NCBI RefSeq assembly: GCF_031877795.1
Contig: NC_133940.1
Coordinates: forward strand, 10,727,985-10,791,984
Origin: Strix aluco
Taxonomy: Eukaryota > Chordata > Aves > Strigiformes > Strigidae
Direction of reading: 5' to 3'
DNA length: 64,000 nucleotides
Positions 27,801-40,741 of the stretch are shown here, piece after piece. Every line of letters begins with the position of its first letter. Within the stretch, counting starts at the first letter, position 1. The translations under genes and the position numbers were made by a program. The notes under the pieces are model-generated. The model ran no database searches. It worked only from the letters and a program-made list of their open reading frames with translations, and was not told the origin of the DNA.

Positions 27801-29980
27801 CCTCCTTCCCTCTCTTGCTCCCTGGTTGACACAATTTTCCACTAGCAGTTTAGAAACTGAAGAGAAAAAATAACAAGTTCCCATGTATGCCTTAAATATT
27901 CAGAAGTCCCACTGATCACAGTGGGAAGTTTGCATATGAAAGGATGACAAGGTTGGGTTGTAACCAAAATTCATATTTGAAAAATGGCAAAAGCTTATGC
28001 TGTAAGCTTTAGAGATGATTGGAATGCAGCAATCCCGTGTTTCTGTTCAGTTGCTATTCTAATCCAGGCAGCTGGACAGCATGAAGACATATAAAATAGA
28101 CCAAAACTTTCCTATTAAAACCACAATCTTGTTTAACAGGTACTTCTTTGTTCTTTCTTTTCATATCAGTTCAGAAGAAATAAGCAATAAAGAGACCATC
28201 CTACCTAAGAAAATCATGCAAAGGGCAAGAAAAACTGAAGTTAATCATTGCTATGTTGGTGATGTCATATTTCAGTGCCCCAGTATTTTGTATCCCATTT
28301 GTGGCTTCTAAGCTGCTTCAAGCTCCTCGCTAACATTTGATTAAGACATCACATGGTGTCTTGAAGGTGATATGGCAGCTGCCCCCAGGCAATTTGAAAC
28401 AAAAAATAGAGGTGTGAGTGCACCCACGCACATATGGACTGTATTGACTTATACAGAACCGGTCTTCTGAGACTGGTGACAGATAGCCAATGAGTCTAGG
28501 TCTTCGGCTGTGCTCTGAAAAGCACTGTTCTGACTGTAGATTTTGCTGACTTGTTTGGAGCAGTGTATTAACTCTCGCATAAACTGCCTGCACACATTTC
28601 TCTATTTTAAATGCGGTTCATTCTTTCATGGTTTTGTGAGCCTCTGATGACAAAGTAGCTCTTCGCTTGTCAAAGGCTGAATGCCACTTCTGTACAGCAC
28701 TGGAGCTTTTTGTGCCTAGCTATCAGTGCATGCCAGTGTTCAACAGCAAAGTGATGAATTCATAAAATGTACTAGCAGCTCAGCATTAAAAATTCTGCAC
28801 CACTAGGATGTAATAATCGTACGGACTTTTGAGAAAATGTTTTGGGGTTTGGTATTACAAAAGGTCTTTGTGTCTGGGAGTTGATGCTCTAACCCCTACT
28901 AGTATGAGAAGACTTATGCAGCATTCCCCCCCTCCCTAAATAGTGTACTTGCTGATGTGCTCAGCTTTTGTCTGGAAATGCTAGTGAAGGCTTCCTTTCC
29001 CTTTTTACACATGCTGGTGACAAAAAAAATTTTCTTTCCCCCAAGACTGTTTTGGTAAATAAGGGATCATAAGGATTTGAGCGAATAAGCATTCTCCCTG
29101 GAAGTATTCACAAAGCTGTTTTGAAAGAGCTGATGTGTTTGCAAATCATCCAGATAGGGGTCAGAAACAATGGTATGTGACTGAGCTTGACCAATAACAC
29201 TTAAAAAAACCTAGAGAGCCGATACTTCATTCATTTAATATGTAAGGAAGATGAACAGTGCTATTGCTTTTAATTCCTCTGGAGGGTTTTTCACATGAAT
29301 ATGTATATGCAGGCCCTGCTGTTCCGTTTATAGATTAAGTTTTGGAAAACTGAAAGAGTTTCTTATTAATGCTGAAGCTAGAAGGCAAAAATGCAGCCAT
29401 TAACTATATGTCGTTACAAGGTATGTATTTTATTACATGCAGTCATTAACTTGCTTACATCTCTGAATATACTGATAAACAGTAGCTCTTAGCAAAGTTT
29501 TTCATGTCTTTGTGACCACGTAATTAAGAGATGGACTCCTGGAGGCAGATGACAGAGAAATGAGAAGAGCTACTCTGAGTATACATAGTCAAAATCCCCT
29601 CATCTAGACCCGCTTACATATAGGCTTCTGCACCTATATTTCACCACAAAGTAACCAGGCTTCTCAGAGTTACAGAGCTTCTGCTGCTTTCACTAATTTA
29701 TATCGTTTTCAGGTACCTAAATTAGAGACTTGATTTCAGAAGGTATTATTCACAGTTTAAATGTAACGCAAAATGCAGCTAGTCAGTGTGGTTATTCTGT
29801 CTGCTTTTAAACTGTGCTCAGATGTAGAGTCAGTTGCCTAACTGGGGAATCAGAGTTTGTTTTTCATCTCTCCGTTTCACTTTCTTTGTATCAGTCAGTC
29901 AGTCATCCCGGGTTCTGCAAACACAAAACTGCTAAGCCCTTTTTTAAAAAATGTGTGTCACATAATGTGTTCTTTGAGGG
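24863..29980. other. non-coding upstream flank, no gene seen
   Basis: AT-rich intergenic sequence. A short piece at 27901-27932 (GTCCCACTGATCACAGTGGGAAGTTTGC) resembles the central palindrome of the fossil repeats described elsewhere, with the core replaced by TGATCA. No gene or RNA is recognised. Confidence 0.6.
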
Positions 29981-30056
29981 TTTGAGCCTGTGCCCATTGA
30001 GGTCAATGACAAAGCTTCTATTGACTTCAGTGATACAGAATCAGGCCCTGAGGCTC
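29981..30056. repeat. fossil palindromic sauropsid repeat
   Basis: GCCTGTGCCCATTGAGGTCAATGACAAAGCTTC is followed by TATTGACTTCAGTGATACAG and AATCAGGCCCTGAG. The two inverted half-sites (CATTGAGGTCAATG and ATTGACTTCAGTG) around a short spacer, plus the terminal AATCAGGCCC, are the hallmark of this repeat group. This is one of the better-preserved copies in the window. Confidence 0.6.
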
Positions 30057-33000
30057 AAAGAATTGGTGCATTGTTAATCCCTAGCAGGCAAAAGGGGCTT
30101 GTAAATGCATGTCCCACTGCCAATAAGTGGATGCCAAGCAGTTAGCATTTCTTGCACCCAAAGCATATGCACTTCATATCCATATAGGTTTTTAGAAGTC
30201 TAAATGAGTTACGGTCCCTCCCTAAGCTCCCTGAGGTAACTTTTCTACCTTCAGATTAAAGCATCATTAATTAGCAACCCAAATTTTGCTGAATTAATCA
30301 GAGCAAACACAATTCCAGAATATTTATGTATGGAACAGAGGTATAGTCTGCTTGTTTTATTATCTCCTCTGTCATTGATCATGTACAGTACATTTTGCAG
30401 AGTAAAGTTTTGAAACGATTAACTGCCCTGTTTGCCCATAGTACTTCACACATTTGATCGATTTCTAGTCATTTCATTCAGCCCTGACCTTGCTGTGTTA
30501 CAGTCATTTCTATAGCTCCAAATCCAGTTAATCTGTGCTTAGTGTCTGAATTTATAGCTGAACAACCAAAATATTTAAATATTAACTAACCTTTTCTTGT
30601 GTCTATATTCTTTTTGGCTTCCTAAATTGTTATAGTATGATTTCAGTACTCAGCATACGAACTGTAAGGCCAGATCCTGACGTCTGTAATCCCTTCTTTG
30701 GCAGAAAAATCTACTGAAGATAGAAGTACACTCTCAAAATTTGCAAGGTTATTTGGCTCAATCTCCTTTTTTAAGAAAACAGCCTATTTAGAGAATACCT
30801 ACTGATGTCTTTGAAATACTGAAAAACGTTAGTCAAGCAGGGGGAGGGTTGGGGAGAATATAGACAGTTTTCTAATAATCTAAATCCAGAAGTAGGGAAC
30901 ATAATCATGTTTGTGTGAAACAGCTTTTCTTTCCATGCTGCTCTTCGAATAACAGAGCTGCTTTTGTGACCAAACTACCTCTCATCTCCAAATCATTCTT
31001 GGGGCTAGAGTAGAAATCATGTTCTCTGCAGAACAGAAGGAGAAGCCATAGAGCTGAAATACATGCTAACCCTTACCTGAGCAGTTTTGCCCAGAGTGGG
31101 GAATCTGTTTATTGCACATTCTCACTCAGCAGTCCTGCTCACATTTTTAAGAATCAGTTATGCTGGCTTTCGTGTGAAAAATAGGTTTTCACTGCTCTCT
31201 TGCCTCAGTTTTTCAGAAAGAGCCAATATGGCTTGTGCATGCAGGCTGGATTCCTATGAGCAGCTTCAACAGGACTGAAAGTTTCAGAAGTTTGAGTGTG
31301 TTGATAAATCCCACTGCCAAGCTTCAGGCTACAAGGACATCACTGGGGGTGCGATTAGAAGGCAGTGGTATCACACCGAAACCATTGAAGGCCTTGTTTA
31401 GCCTTTAAAGACTGTATTTGGTTGTGAGATTGGGAAGGCAGAGAACACAACTTGACTCTCAGGGCCCCAAATGAGTTTGCAGAACTGATAGCTTGAAAGT
31501 GCATTTTTAATCTTAAAAGGAGTATGTTTGGTACAAGTAATCAAGAGATACATAGGACTCCACAATGCTGTTTTTACAAAGCTGCTGTGAAGTATTGAAT
31601 TTCTGGGTCAGTTGGAAGCATTCAACCTTCTGAATCAGAAATATATTTCCTCTTATGGGGAATATATAAATATATGTACTGCATGTTTTTAAGATGTGAC
31701 AATCATGGCCTAATCAAAATAAAATTAGAATAGTATTTTTTCCTCCTTTTTGCATTTGTTATCTGATGACTTGGAGTCCAGTCTGGCAACGACTGATGTC
31801 AGTGAGGGTTTCTTATTCACTGTGCATGGACCAGAACTTTATCTCAAGGTTACATCTTTATGTTTCTAGGCTTAATGGTCTGATGACCTTGAGGCAGTCT
31901 GTGAACTCTGAAAAAAGCTGTTGCTTCTAAGAGCTGCCATTCATCTTCCCTTTGGCCTGAGTAGCCTAAGTGGTTTTGTATGTTCCAAAACCTCACTAAT
32001 TCAGCAAAAGCCTTTTGATGAACACCAACTAAATTGAGAGAGTAGATCTTCCCTGACGAAACAATTTTAGAAATCTTAGTTATGTTTTGTCATCAAAAAT
32101 GAACTCTGCTGACAGATGTGAGAAGTGCTGTCAGCTGAACTTTGCGTTTTTAGCTTACAGATATAGTTCTGAGAAAATGATTTTCATGTATCTATTTTAG
32201 AAGATCACTATCAGCTTATTTGAAATGTATCATAATGAAGGCATATGTGAGTGTAAAGTTATGGGGACTCTGCTATTTGACCAAATGACTCTGTAAATAT
32301 GAGAGCTACAGGAATAATCTCTTATGAAAAACCTGGTATATATATTGCCTACAGAAAATATGCAGAAATGAGTTGACTTTCGGTTCATTATTGTGCAAAG
32401 TACGGAAAATGCATTCACTGAGAACAAGTAAAACAGCTGGATTCTGGTCTTGTTTTAAATACAAATCTCAGCACTTAATAAGTTCCCAATGTCATCTCCA
32501 ATGTGAAATAACTGGTTTAGCTTGGGCAAAGCTCATGCTGCAGTCGAGGAGGCTGCGGCCTGAGCTAAACCAGCAGAATATATCTGGAGTAGATGACCAT
32601 ACTCACACAGTTCTGTGCCTGTGTGGAGACATGTCCATCAAGGCCTGACATTTACTTGGGTTTGACAGTAGGTCTGCAGGGGCATTTCTCAGGCTGCTAA
32701 TTGTCACCGACTTGAGTTTCTTAATATATTGACTCAGGAAGTGTTCTAGAACAATTTCTGCCTTTTCTGAATTAGTTTCCTCCTCTGAATTAGTGTCACC
32801 GCCGAACCTCTTTTTCCTAATCAGGCAGGGTCCTCTCCCCAAAAACTGTATGTGAACTGACCTGTTAGAGCAACATCACTGGGCTGGTAATTCTCATTTA
32901 GCTGCACACAGATTTGCCGTTGACTGGTGACTGAACAGGAGCTGAGAGGGCTCCTGGTACTCTGCGCCGTATTTTACAGCTAGCCATTGTTGTATTCACA

Positions 33001-36000
33001 ACAATGCAGCCTGCTGAGGTGACATCTTTCAGCATTCTTCTGCAGAAAGAGACAGAGCATGTGGAACGAAGGGTCAAATGCTGAGTAGAGGTATGTGAAC
33101 TGGCAGGTAGCTTCTAGTAAGAGCCCTGTGGGAGACAAATGATTCAGAAACTACAGGGTCCAGGAGATGCAAAGCTTGAAAAACTGTGGTCATTATGGTC
33201 CAATTCATACAGAATTACAATAATGCCCTGTCTCCTTCTTTCTTACCACAGATATTTTATTTGCTTTTCATGCTCTCAATACATTAGTAAGTCCATAAAA
33301 AACATATTTACCCTCCAAACTGAATCCATAATCCAAACAGATGTATATAGCAAACACATGACTTCATGTGTGCCCTAAAGCCAAACTCCTCAATGAAAAC
33401 TTTAGGAGTGCTGTTCTACTTAGGAGTTTAATTCAGCTCTATCGGCAAACCAGGTTCAAAGTTCATGTATATCTAGGCATAAGGGATTGTGTGATGCTGG
33501 GTGGAATGGGGTGGCCCTAAAGCTATGAATAAGCTTGCAGTGAAAACATACCCTTTGGTGCTGCTGTCATTGGATTTCACCTTTGACAGCATAATGTTTC
33601 CCTAAAGAATAACAGAAGCAAGTGCCTTCCAAAAGATTTCCAGCATGTCACTTTTCATATATACTTAATACTTCAAAACCTTATATTAGCACTCCAGAAA
33701 TCTACAGCACCAAGGAGCTCTATTTAGCAACGCCTTTTCATTAATCTGCTTTTTTTTCTCTTCAACGGCATAATTATGCTAGAAATAAGGAAAGCAACTG
33801 TGTATTCATGCTCCAATTTAATAGGCGCCAATACTTTGCTAAAGCACTGCAGTGGATCAGTTGGAGTTAATTATTATACAAGATTACATTGCAAATAACA
33901 ACAGTATGTCAAAGTAATGTGTAAGGTCTGCCTTGCAACACAAAAGTGAGAAATTTCAAAGTTAAGTCTAAAATTACACGTTTGCATTTCCTCTTTAACC
34001 CACTACATCACACTTAAAGTATTATAGCCCCAGAGAAACCTACTGTAAGACTGGCCACCACTTAGATAACCCTTCTGATAACTGTGTACAGCTGATTAAC
34101 ACAAAGGTGTTGAGGACAATTCTAAATTGTCTTGCTTTTAGAGATTTAATTAACTGGTTAATCACCATGAAAGTAATTGTGGAGTTGGATGCTGCTCAGA
34201 GTCAGTGTCATAACCTAGGTACAGGAGGCAGAGCAACTGTTTCTGAAAAAGTGATTTTTATGTAAACAGGTTTCAAAGTAGAACTATAACATGACCTCTC
34301 TGCCACCTTCTCCCTCTCTGCCACCTTATTCTTCAAAAAAAAAAAAAAACAAACCCTCCATGCTCTTTTATTTTATACTTTCTGATGTATGAACAAATAG
34401 CTTATAAGATATTTTAAATAAAAAAATTCTAGTCCTGCCTTTCCTGTTGTTCCCTAGCCTCCTTTGCACCTCAACACTGGATATGTAGGAACAAAATAGG
34501 CTATTAGCTTTATTCAAAGACCATTGAAGTCAACAGAATGATGCTTAATGAATGTAATGGTTTTTAGATTAAACTCTAGGCTGCTGCATCATAAGTACCA
34601 AGGAAATAGCATCTGACTCATGGAAAGGAAGGATTTGACTTGATTTACATTTATTGTTTTGCATTTGTTAAGATACACAAATTATTATCTGAGATTGAGT
34701 GTCCAGTTGTGCTTTGATGTTTTAAATAGTTCTCTGTATTACCAGAAGGGCCTCCAGTAGAAAGGGGAACAATCACATTTGATATCCCTAATATTTGGAA
34801 AGCAATACAAAAGATAAAATAATTTAAGAGTAAAAAAAAAATCTTTCAAGATTTCTTTACATAATTTGAAGCAAGCAAAATCAGAGTGCTTCTTTTTGCA
34901 GTTAATTTTGCACTCTTGAAACATGATTCTTCAGGGGGTATGTATGCAGCTAAGCTAAACAGTAAAAACAAATTTTAAATTCAGGATTATAGAATCATTT
35001 TTAAATGAAAAGAAATTTCTGCCTAAACTTTAGTCTTAAGGGATGCCTGAAAGGATTGTGGGGTCTGCTACCTAGTTCCTAAATAATAGACATGGAAGGA
35101 TGAAAACAGTGAAATCAAATATATAGATCATTCACTGGTGTGCAGGCATTGATCAGAATCTTTGTGCCATGCAAAATATGGTAACTGCATTTACATTGCA
35201 GAAAAGTCAAATAGAGCCCATTTATCCTGCACAGTAGAATTTATTTCATTGATCCAAGGTGCGTTACACTGGATGAGGATTTGGTCCGGTGTATTTTGAA
35301 AAGTAACACTAAGAACTGAGGGACTGCAAACACCAGATAGATGGGTGCCTCTTCCGTGACTGAGTCAGTTACACTGTGAAGTCTGCTTTCAAACTTACTG
35401 AATGTAATGGTTGTGTATACAACACAGAGCTTCAGCAGCAAAAGTAGGATGCTCTAGCAACATCATGGGTTAGACAAAGTTCCCAAAAACAGGCGTTCAG
35501 TGATAGCAGTGATCTTACCTTCACATTAGTGCTCGAGTGCTTAGTTATTATTGAGTGGTTATGAGGACACAGCAGAACTGAAAACAGAATCCTAGCAGTT
35601 TACATGTGCAAGAGCAGTTTCAAGATAAGATGATACTGAAACAACGTTTACAGATGATAATAAATAAGTATCTCTTTTTCCTGCAAATCAGGTCTGTGGA
35701 CTCCTTGGGACTCACGGGCTACTTCTGAAGAGTCTGCAAAAGGTAATTAAGAAGAGTAAATCTATTGTCAGTCGACTTCATTTTGCTGTATAAGGACCAC
35801 TGCAGATCTACTGCAAAATGCTTAAGACTCTTCAAATTGTTATAAGGTGAGAATTGCAATTACAAACCCCTTCTGCAATTGTCCTTTCATATCTTATGCC
35901 TTCTGTTGTGCTGAAAGAGCAAGCAAACAGTCAGTTTTATACTGTAATAAGATCCAGCACATTGCTACAAGGTGTGACTTACAAAGCCAAACAACTTTTA

Positions 36001-39000
36001 ATTAGGAATGGAAGTTTCATAAATCATGAAAACACTTCTGTTAACATTGGGTATGTGGTTAATATCAGATCTTTTTAAATAAGCCACTCGGTTGCTGAAG
36101 GATTTGCTTGTCCCCCAAACACGGCAGATTACCAGAACCGCATTGTGTTATTCACATCAACGTACGTGTACAACCGTAGTCATCTTTGTACTCTCGGCTA
36201 ATCCCACTGAAATCAATACAACAAATCATGCTGGGTGAAATTAATCTCTGTGCAGATGGACAATGCAAGTCCTTCACAATATGACAAAATATGATTTAAA
36301 GACTCTGTATTAGATCTTTTAGTATACAGGGATCAAAATCCCCAGCCTATGGGTTAGACTGCGATGTTGCAGTATCTCTCTCTTCCAGTGATTTTTCTCT
36401 ACTGCCTTCTCAGATGCTGGACTGTTCTGTAAATTCCCTATATTGACAGTTTGCTAGCATCCTTGGTGTTTTTCTTCCATTTATTGTCTTGTTAGACCTT
36501 GAGATGCTGTTGGAATTGGGTGGTAGGTTCGGTAGGTCTCTAAGTGAGAGGGAAAAAAAAGGTCTTAAAGTACCAGAGCTGCTCATTCTCACCATGTATG
36601 CTGTATAGGCCTCTTTCTTCTAAGGAAATGCCTTCTTACCATGGGAAGATGCATGAGGAAATCTTTTCACATTCAAGGTGACGTTTCTTGGATAGTGACA
36701 AAGCAAGGGAGACAAACACTTCACAGACAATATATTCCCCAGGGCTAAGGGAGACACAGCTTGAAGTTCCTTTTCTGTCTGATGTCCTTCCCATATTAAG
36801 TAATACCTTATTTAGATGAACTGAATGAACTCTAAAAAAAGAAAGTGAGTCGATTCCATATGCTAGTGCTGCAAAGGCTCACTCCAGAAGTAGAACAGGT
36901 TCTTTGAAATTAGCAGAGAACTGAATGTCAGTTTTCTGCATAAGTCTTAAAACTCTGTAACTACCAGACTGCTGGTTTAGGGGAGGGTAGGAACCTCTGC
37001 CTGATCAAGGGGAACAGAATGAATCTGAAATCCTTAAATCTTCAGTGAAAAATGTAAATTCTTTTTGTCTAAATGTCCATTTCTAAGAATCTATGTGCTG
37101 TTTTCCAACGGCATTTTCATTAAAAGGCACTACTGCAGATTTGAACTGAGATGAGGGAAGTTATGGTAATATACAAACACACACTGGGAGGAAAAGAGAC
37201 TTCTGATTGGCAAACAATCATTTGAAGTGATTATTCACTACTTAGAGCTGAAAGAGACTGTCTTTAAGTAGAATATATTTCAGTAATTATATATGGAAAT
37301 TAAATATTCAGTGGTCAGATCCTGCACAGTGGAGTGGGTATGAACTGGATATAACTCCCAAGATTGCTTGAAAACTGTATTCATAGGTGTAAAACAAAAA
37401 GAGAGGATTCACCTTCTTAGCGGTATACAGGGGATACCATTACTTTTTAATTTGATTTACTGTTTCCTTAAGTAATAAATATAGATGAGCACAGCAAAAA
37501 GTACAGGTTTAAATAAGAACTGCAGGGCTGTGTTATGCCAGCAGTGCCTAGTGTACAGTTAATCAGAAAGCAGAAGGTAATATAAATTGTTTCTGACATT
37601 ATGGGACTATAATAACACTACATTTCCACCAGCCCCGTAGCTCTTAAGAAGAATTAGAAGTATGTATCCTGAAGATACCACAAACCCAAGAAAAATTAAG
37701 ACATTTGTACATGCTGACTGTTTCCACATTTGTGTCTTAGTTGTGCCATTGTAATATATATAGGTTATTACTGTAACAGTCCATGTTCAGTTCTGATAAA
37801 AGTTGCTGCATGAATTTGCTTCTGCTACCTAAAGTTGAATTAGACACCAGTAATGGAGTAATGGACTTTTATTTATCGACCACTTTCTTCTTTGACCCTG
37901 TTCCTATAGAAATCTTGATCATCTTGATCATGTACTAGAAGATATTCCTATGAGCCAGACCGTATTATTCTGCCAGGATGTACTAGGTAAAATCCTAGCT
38001 CTGATGATAGGGGTAATAAACCTATCATACATTGCTGTGGTCCCAGGATCTCACCTGTTAACTGTTCTTAGAAAAAATGAGTAACAACAAATCAATGATT
38101 TGGGTAGTCTCTTATCCTGTCTCTAATGCTGACCAGCACAAAAACTTCCAGGGAATGTCAGACATACTGTAAACCCTCATCACGCAGAAGAAGAATAGGT
38201 CTTTCTTGAGGCATCCAGGAGCTACCTTTTTCCCATGAATTCTGAATATGCATTTACTCTGCTGATTCATATAAAATTTGAAACTTTAAAAAATAATTAC
38301 TTTTGCCAAGAATACTGTGTAGAAGACAGCTTTATAGATTAGCTATAAACTGCGTAGCAGAATATTTCTGTTAAACTGTCTCTTGTCTGCTACCTTTTAA
38401 TTTCATTTTATGTCTCGTTATTGCACAGTAATGAAAAGTAAACAGGAGAGACTCAATAGTTTGTTCTATGCCCACTCATAATATAATCATACCTTAACTA
38501 GATGTCCTTTTGACCTGTTGTCCAAAATGTATGAAGCCGTAATGTCTGTACTCATTTTCCCTGTTTTGACACTGTACTTTCTCCTTGACTCCTTCTAGCT
38601 GTACTTTCATCTTCTCCCTGAATCTCTTTTAATCTTTGCTTCTGTCTCTCCCCACTATCACTCTACCTGTTCACCGTCTATTGGAAAATTAATCCATTTA
38701 GCTAATCAAAATGCCGATATTAACATAAAGTTCAGTTAATTGCGTGCCCTTTGTTTTTATGAAGAAATAACCAGTTTAAAACAAACAAAAAAAGGCTGTA
38801 AGACAGAATTGGTAATACATCTATTGGCAATTATAACCTGATTTGGTTGGTATTGGGAGAAGCACAATGATTTCTAGAAACTTGCTGCCTGAGCTTCTCT
38901 CTTCCAATTAGAAGTAAGAATAACAAAAGTGATAAAGTCAGCTTAGTGCAATTAGGATGAAGCTTGAGCCACAGAGTCTTGGTGTAGATTTTGCCATGAC

Positions 39001-40185
39001 TTTATGCTAACACTATGGGTTTAGCCTAGTAACATCAGAAAGCTCAGTGAGAACGCCGTGTCCCATATTCCATAGCATTTCTCTAATCCACTATTAGATA
39101 TTACAATGAGAACACATTAGCTAATTATAAATCATTACCTCCTCCTGCTCAGGTAGATAGTACTCAGAATCCCCTTGTGTCCGAGAACACTATAAATCAT
39201 CTAAACATGAAGCTCTGATTATCCTGCAAAATCTTGGTTGTATTTAGTTTGGGAAAGCATCTGGTATGACCTCAGTTACCATGGAACTCATTAACTCAAG
39301 TCACTGAGCATCCCTAGCAAAGTATATAAACTCTTTGCATGGCATTAATATCCACATAAAGCCAAATAATCTCCTACCATTTTGTCCTAGGACACACTGG
39401 GTTTGCTGTAAGAAAGATAAACTGGGATGGGGTCTCTTTGGGTTTCTCCAAAATCTGTATGGGACAGCTGTGGTAGCATTTGTATCTGCAGATAGTACCA
39501 AGAGACTAATTGCCTAAGCAAAAAAGCAAAGTGCGTATTGAAAATGCTGATAATAATAATAACAACATGTATATTAAGGGCTTCAGGAGGAAAAATGTGG
39601 ATGATAATGAAAATTTATTTGTCTCTTAGCACAGATATATTTTGGATTATAACAAGACTCTCCATTTTGAGATGAGGCTGTGAAGCACCATTTTATTTGA
39701 GATGAGGTACCCACCCTACCGGCTGTGTATGAAAATGAGATTCTGACACATGCCACCTTCATTCATGGCTATTTTATCTCTTCTCTTGTTCTAACATCTA
39801 TAATGTTAAACATAATTTCTTTCTTAATTTTTTCAGTACCTCACCAGCTGTCAGTGTGGCAGGTGGCAGTCAGCCTGGAATACACAGCTGCAAGGCTGGA
39901 GAGAACTTTGTGAGAGCAAGTGAACAGGAAGAAAGTAGGGCCACTAGGAAAGGAAACAAAAAAGAGGACAGCGGGACTTTGTGGAGAATGTGTTAGAAAG
40001 GGCTGGACGTGGGTAGAATGGGGAAAGAGAAGTAGTTTGCAACCAGAAATTATTTGCCCATAGGAACATGCTTCTCACAGCTATCTTGAATGTCTAAACT
40101 TCACATACCTGTCTGTAGCTTTCAGATCTGCTATGCTTACCAAAAGACATCTGAGAGAAGAGCGCTGCTCTACAGTGAAGCTGGA
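30057..40185. other. non-coding upstream flank, no gene seen
   Basis: AT-rich intergenic sequence. Weak fragments of the palindromic repeat type occur near 34519-34546 (CCATTGAAGTCAACAG...) and 36196-36240 (TCCCACTGAAATCAATACAA). Hairpins lie at 32512-32573 and 32985-33006, and a 15-bp direct repeat at 34295-34327. Homeodomain-site-rich blocks at 33721-33930, 34085-34190 and 38681-38775 are discussed as possible conserved non-coding elements. No exon is recognised. Confidence 0.6.
32512..32573. repeat. 62-nt imperfect hairpin (inverted repeat)
   Basis: CTGGTTTAGCT at 32512-32522 is the exact reverse complement of AGCTAAACCAG at 32563-32573. As RNA, the stem can extend by two G-U wobbles and three G-C/C-G pairs (32523-32527 with 32558-32562), and perhaps by a further GC pair after an internal loop, giving about 16 paired positions. 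The size is like a pre-miRNA hairpin, but the loop is large and I recognise no known miRNA seed, so an RNA gene is not called. Confidence 0.75.
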
Positions 40186-40382
40186 CTGTTGCTTGTGATC
40201 TTAATTCTGGGTCTGAAATTTCCTGCCCAGGTGAGCTGGGCCAGTTGCTTGCCTCGATTTTTAAGTTTTACATCTGTAAGAGAAGAATACAATTCTGCTT
40301 CATGGGGATGTTTACAGGAATTAATAGGTAATATTTGCAGAGTGCTTTGAGCTTGAAGAGTGCTATAAAGATGGACTTTATA
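40186..40382 (+). repeat. MIR-like SINE (degenerate, long copy)
   Basis: Motifs are in sense order: GGGCCAGTTGCTTGCCTCGA, TTTTTAAGTTTTACATCTGT, AAGAGAAGAATACAATTCTG, CTTCATGGGGATGTTTACAG, GAATTAATAGGTAATATTTG, then CAGAGTGCTTTGAGCTTGAA and GAGTGCTATAAAG. These correspond to the MIR core (ttgggcaagtc..., ctcatctgtaaaa, tacctcatagggttgttgtgag, attaatgagttaatatttg) and the 'gtgctttgag...gctataaa' tail common in sauropsid copies. Confidence 0.65.
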
Positions 40383-40524
40383 CCCCACCTATCCATACAG
40401 ATAACCATTTATTTAAATAGAGAGATAAAGTGATAACTGCCATCCCAATCTAAACAGGGAACATTACCAGCCACCCCACAGCCTGATCCCTACTTCTGCC
40501 TGAACTGGAATGGACTCCCATCTT

Positions 40525-40622
40525 CTGGGCCTGATTTTCATAAAGGAACACCCAACATGTAGCAGCCAATGCACGCATCTAGGAGTAAGCAGGAGTCACA
40601 TATATGCTGCCAAAGGCATATA
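40525..40622. repeat. fragment of fossil palindromic repeat
   Basis: GGGCCTGATTTTCATAAAGG, AACACCCAACA, CAGCCAATGCACG and the following AGGAGT/CAGGAGTCACA resemble the element 'gggcctgattttcagaggtgctgagcacccacaactcccattgacttcaatgggag'. Only the left half is convincing. Confidence 0.45.
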
Positions 40623-40741
40623 TTATGCTCCTGCATCATGAACGTGATGCCCTGTTCTTCACCTGTGCCTTCGGATTCCTTCAAGAGTAGTTGTTTGAAT
40701 CTCTGATGTTATTCGTTAGCATATGTGCAGTAATCTGCCAC

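Noticed and set aside
34980..35000. TATAGAATCATTTTT and similar AGAATCAT-like strings as CR1 octamer tails
   Set aside because: Isolated single matches without the flanking CR1 3' region; expected by chance in AT-rich DNA.
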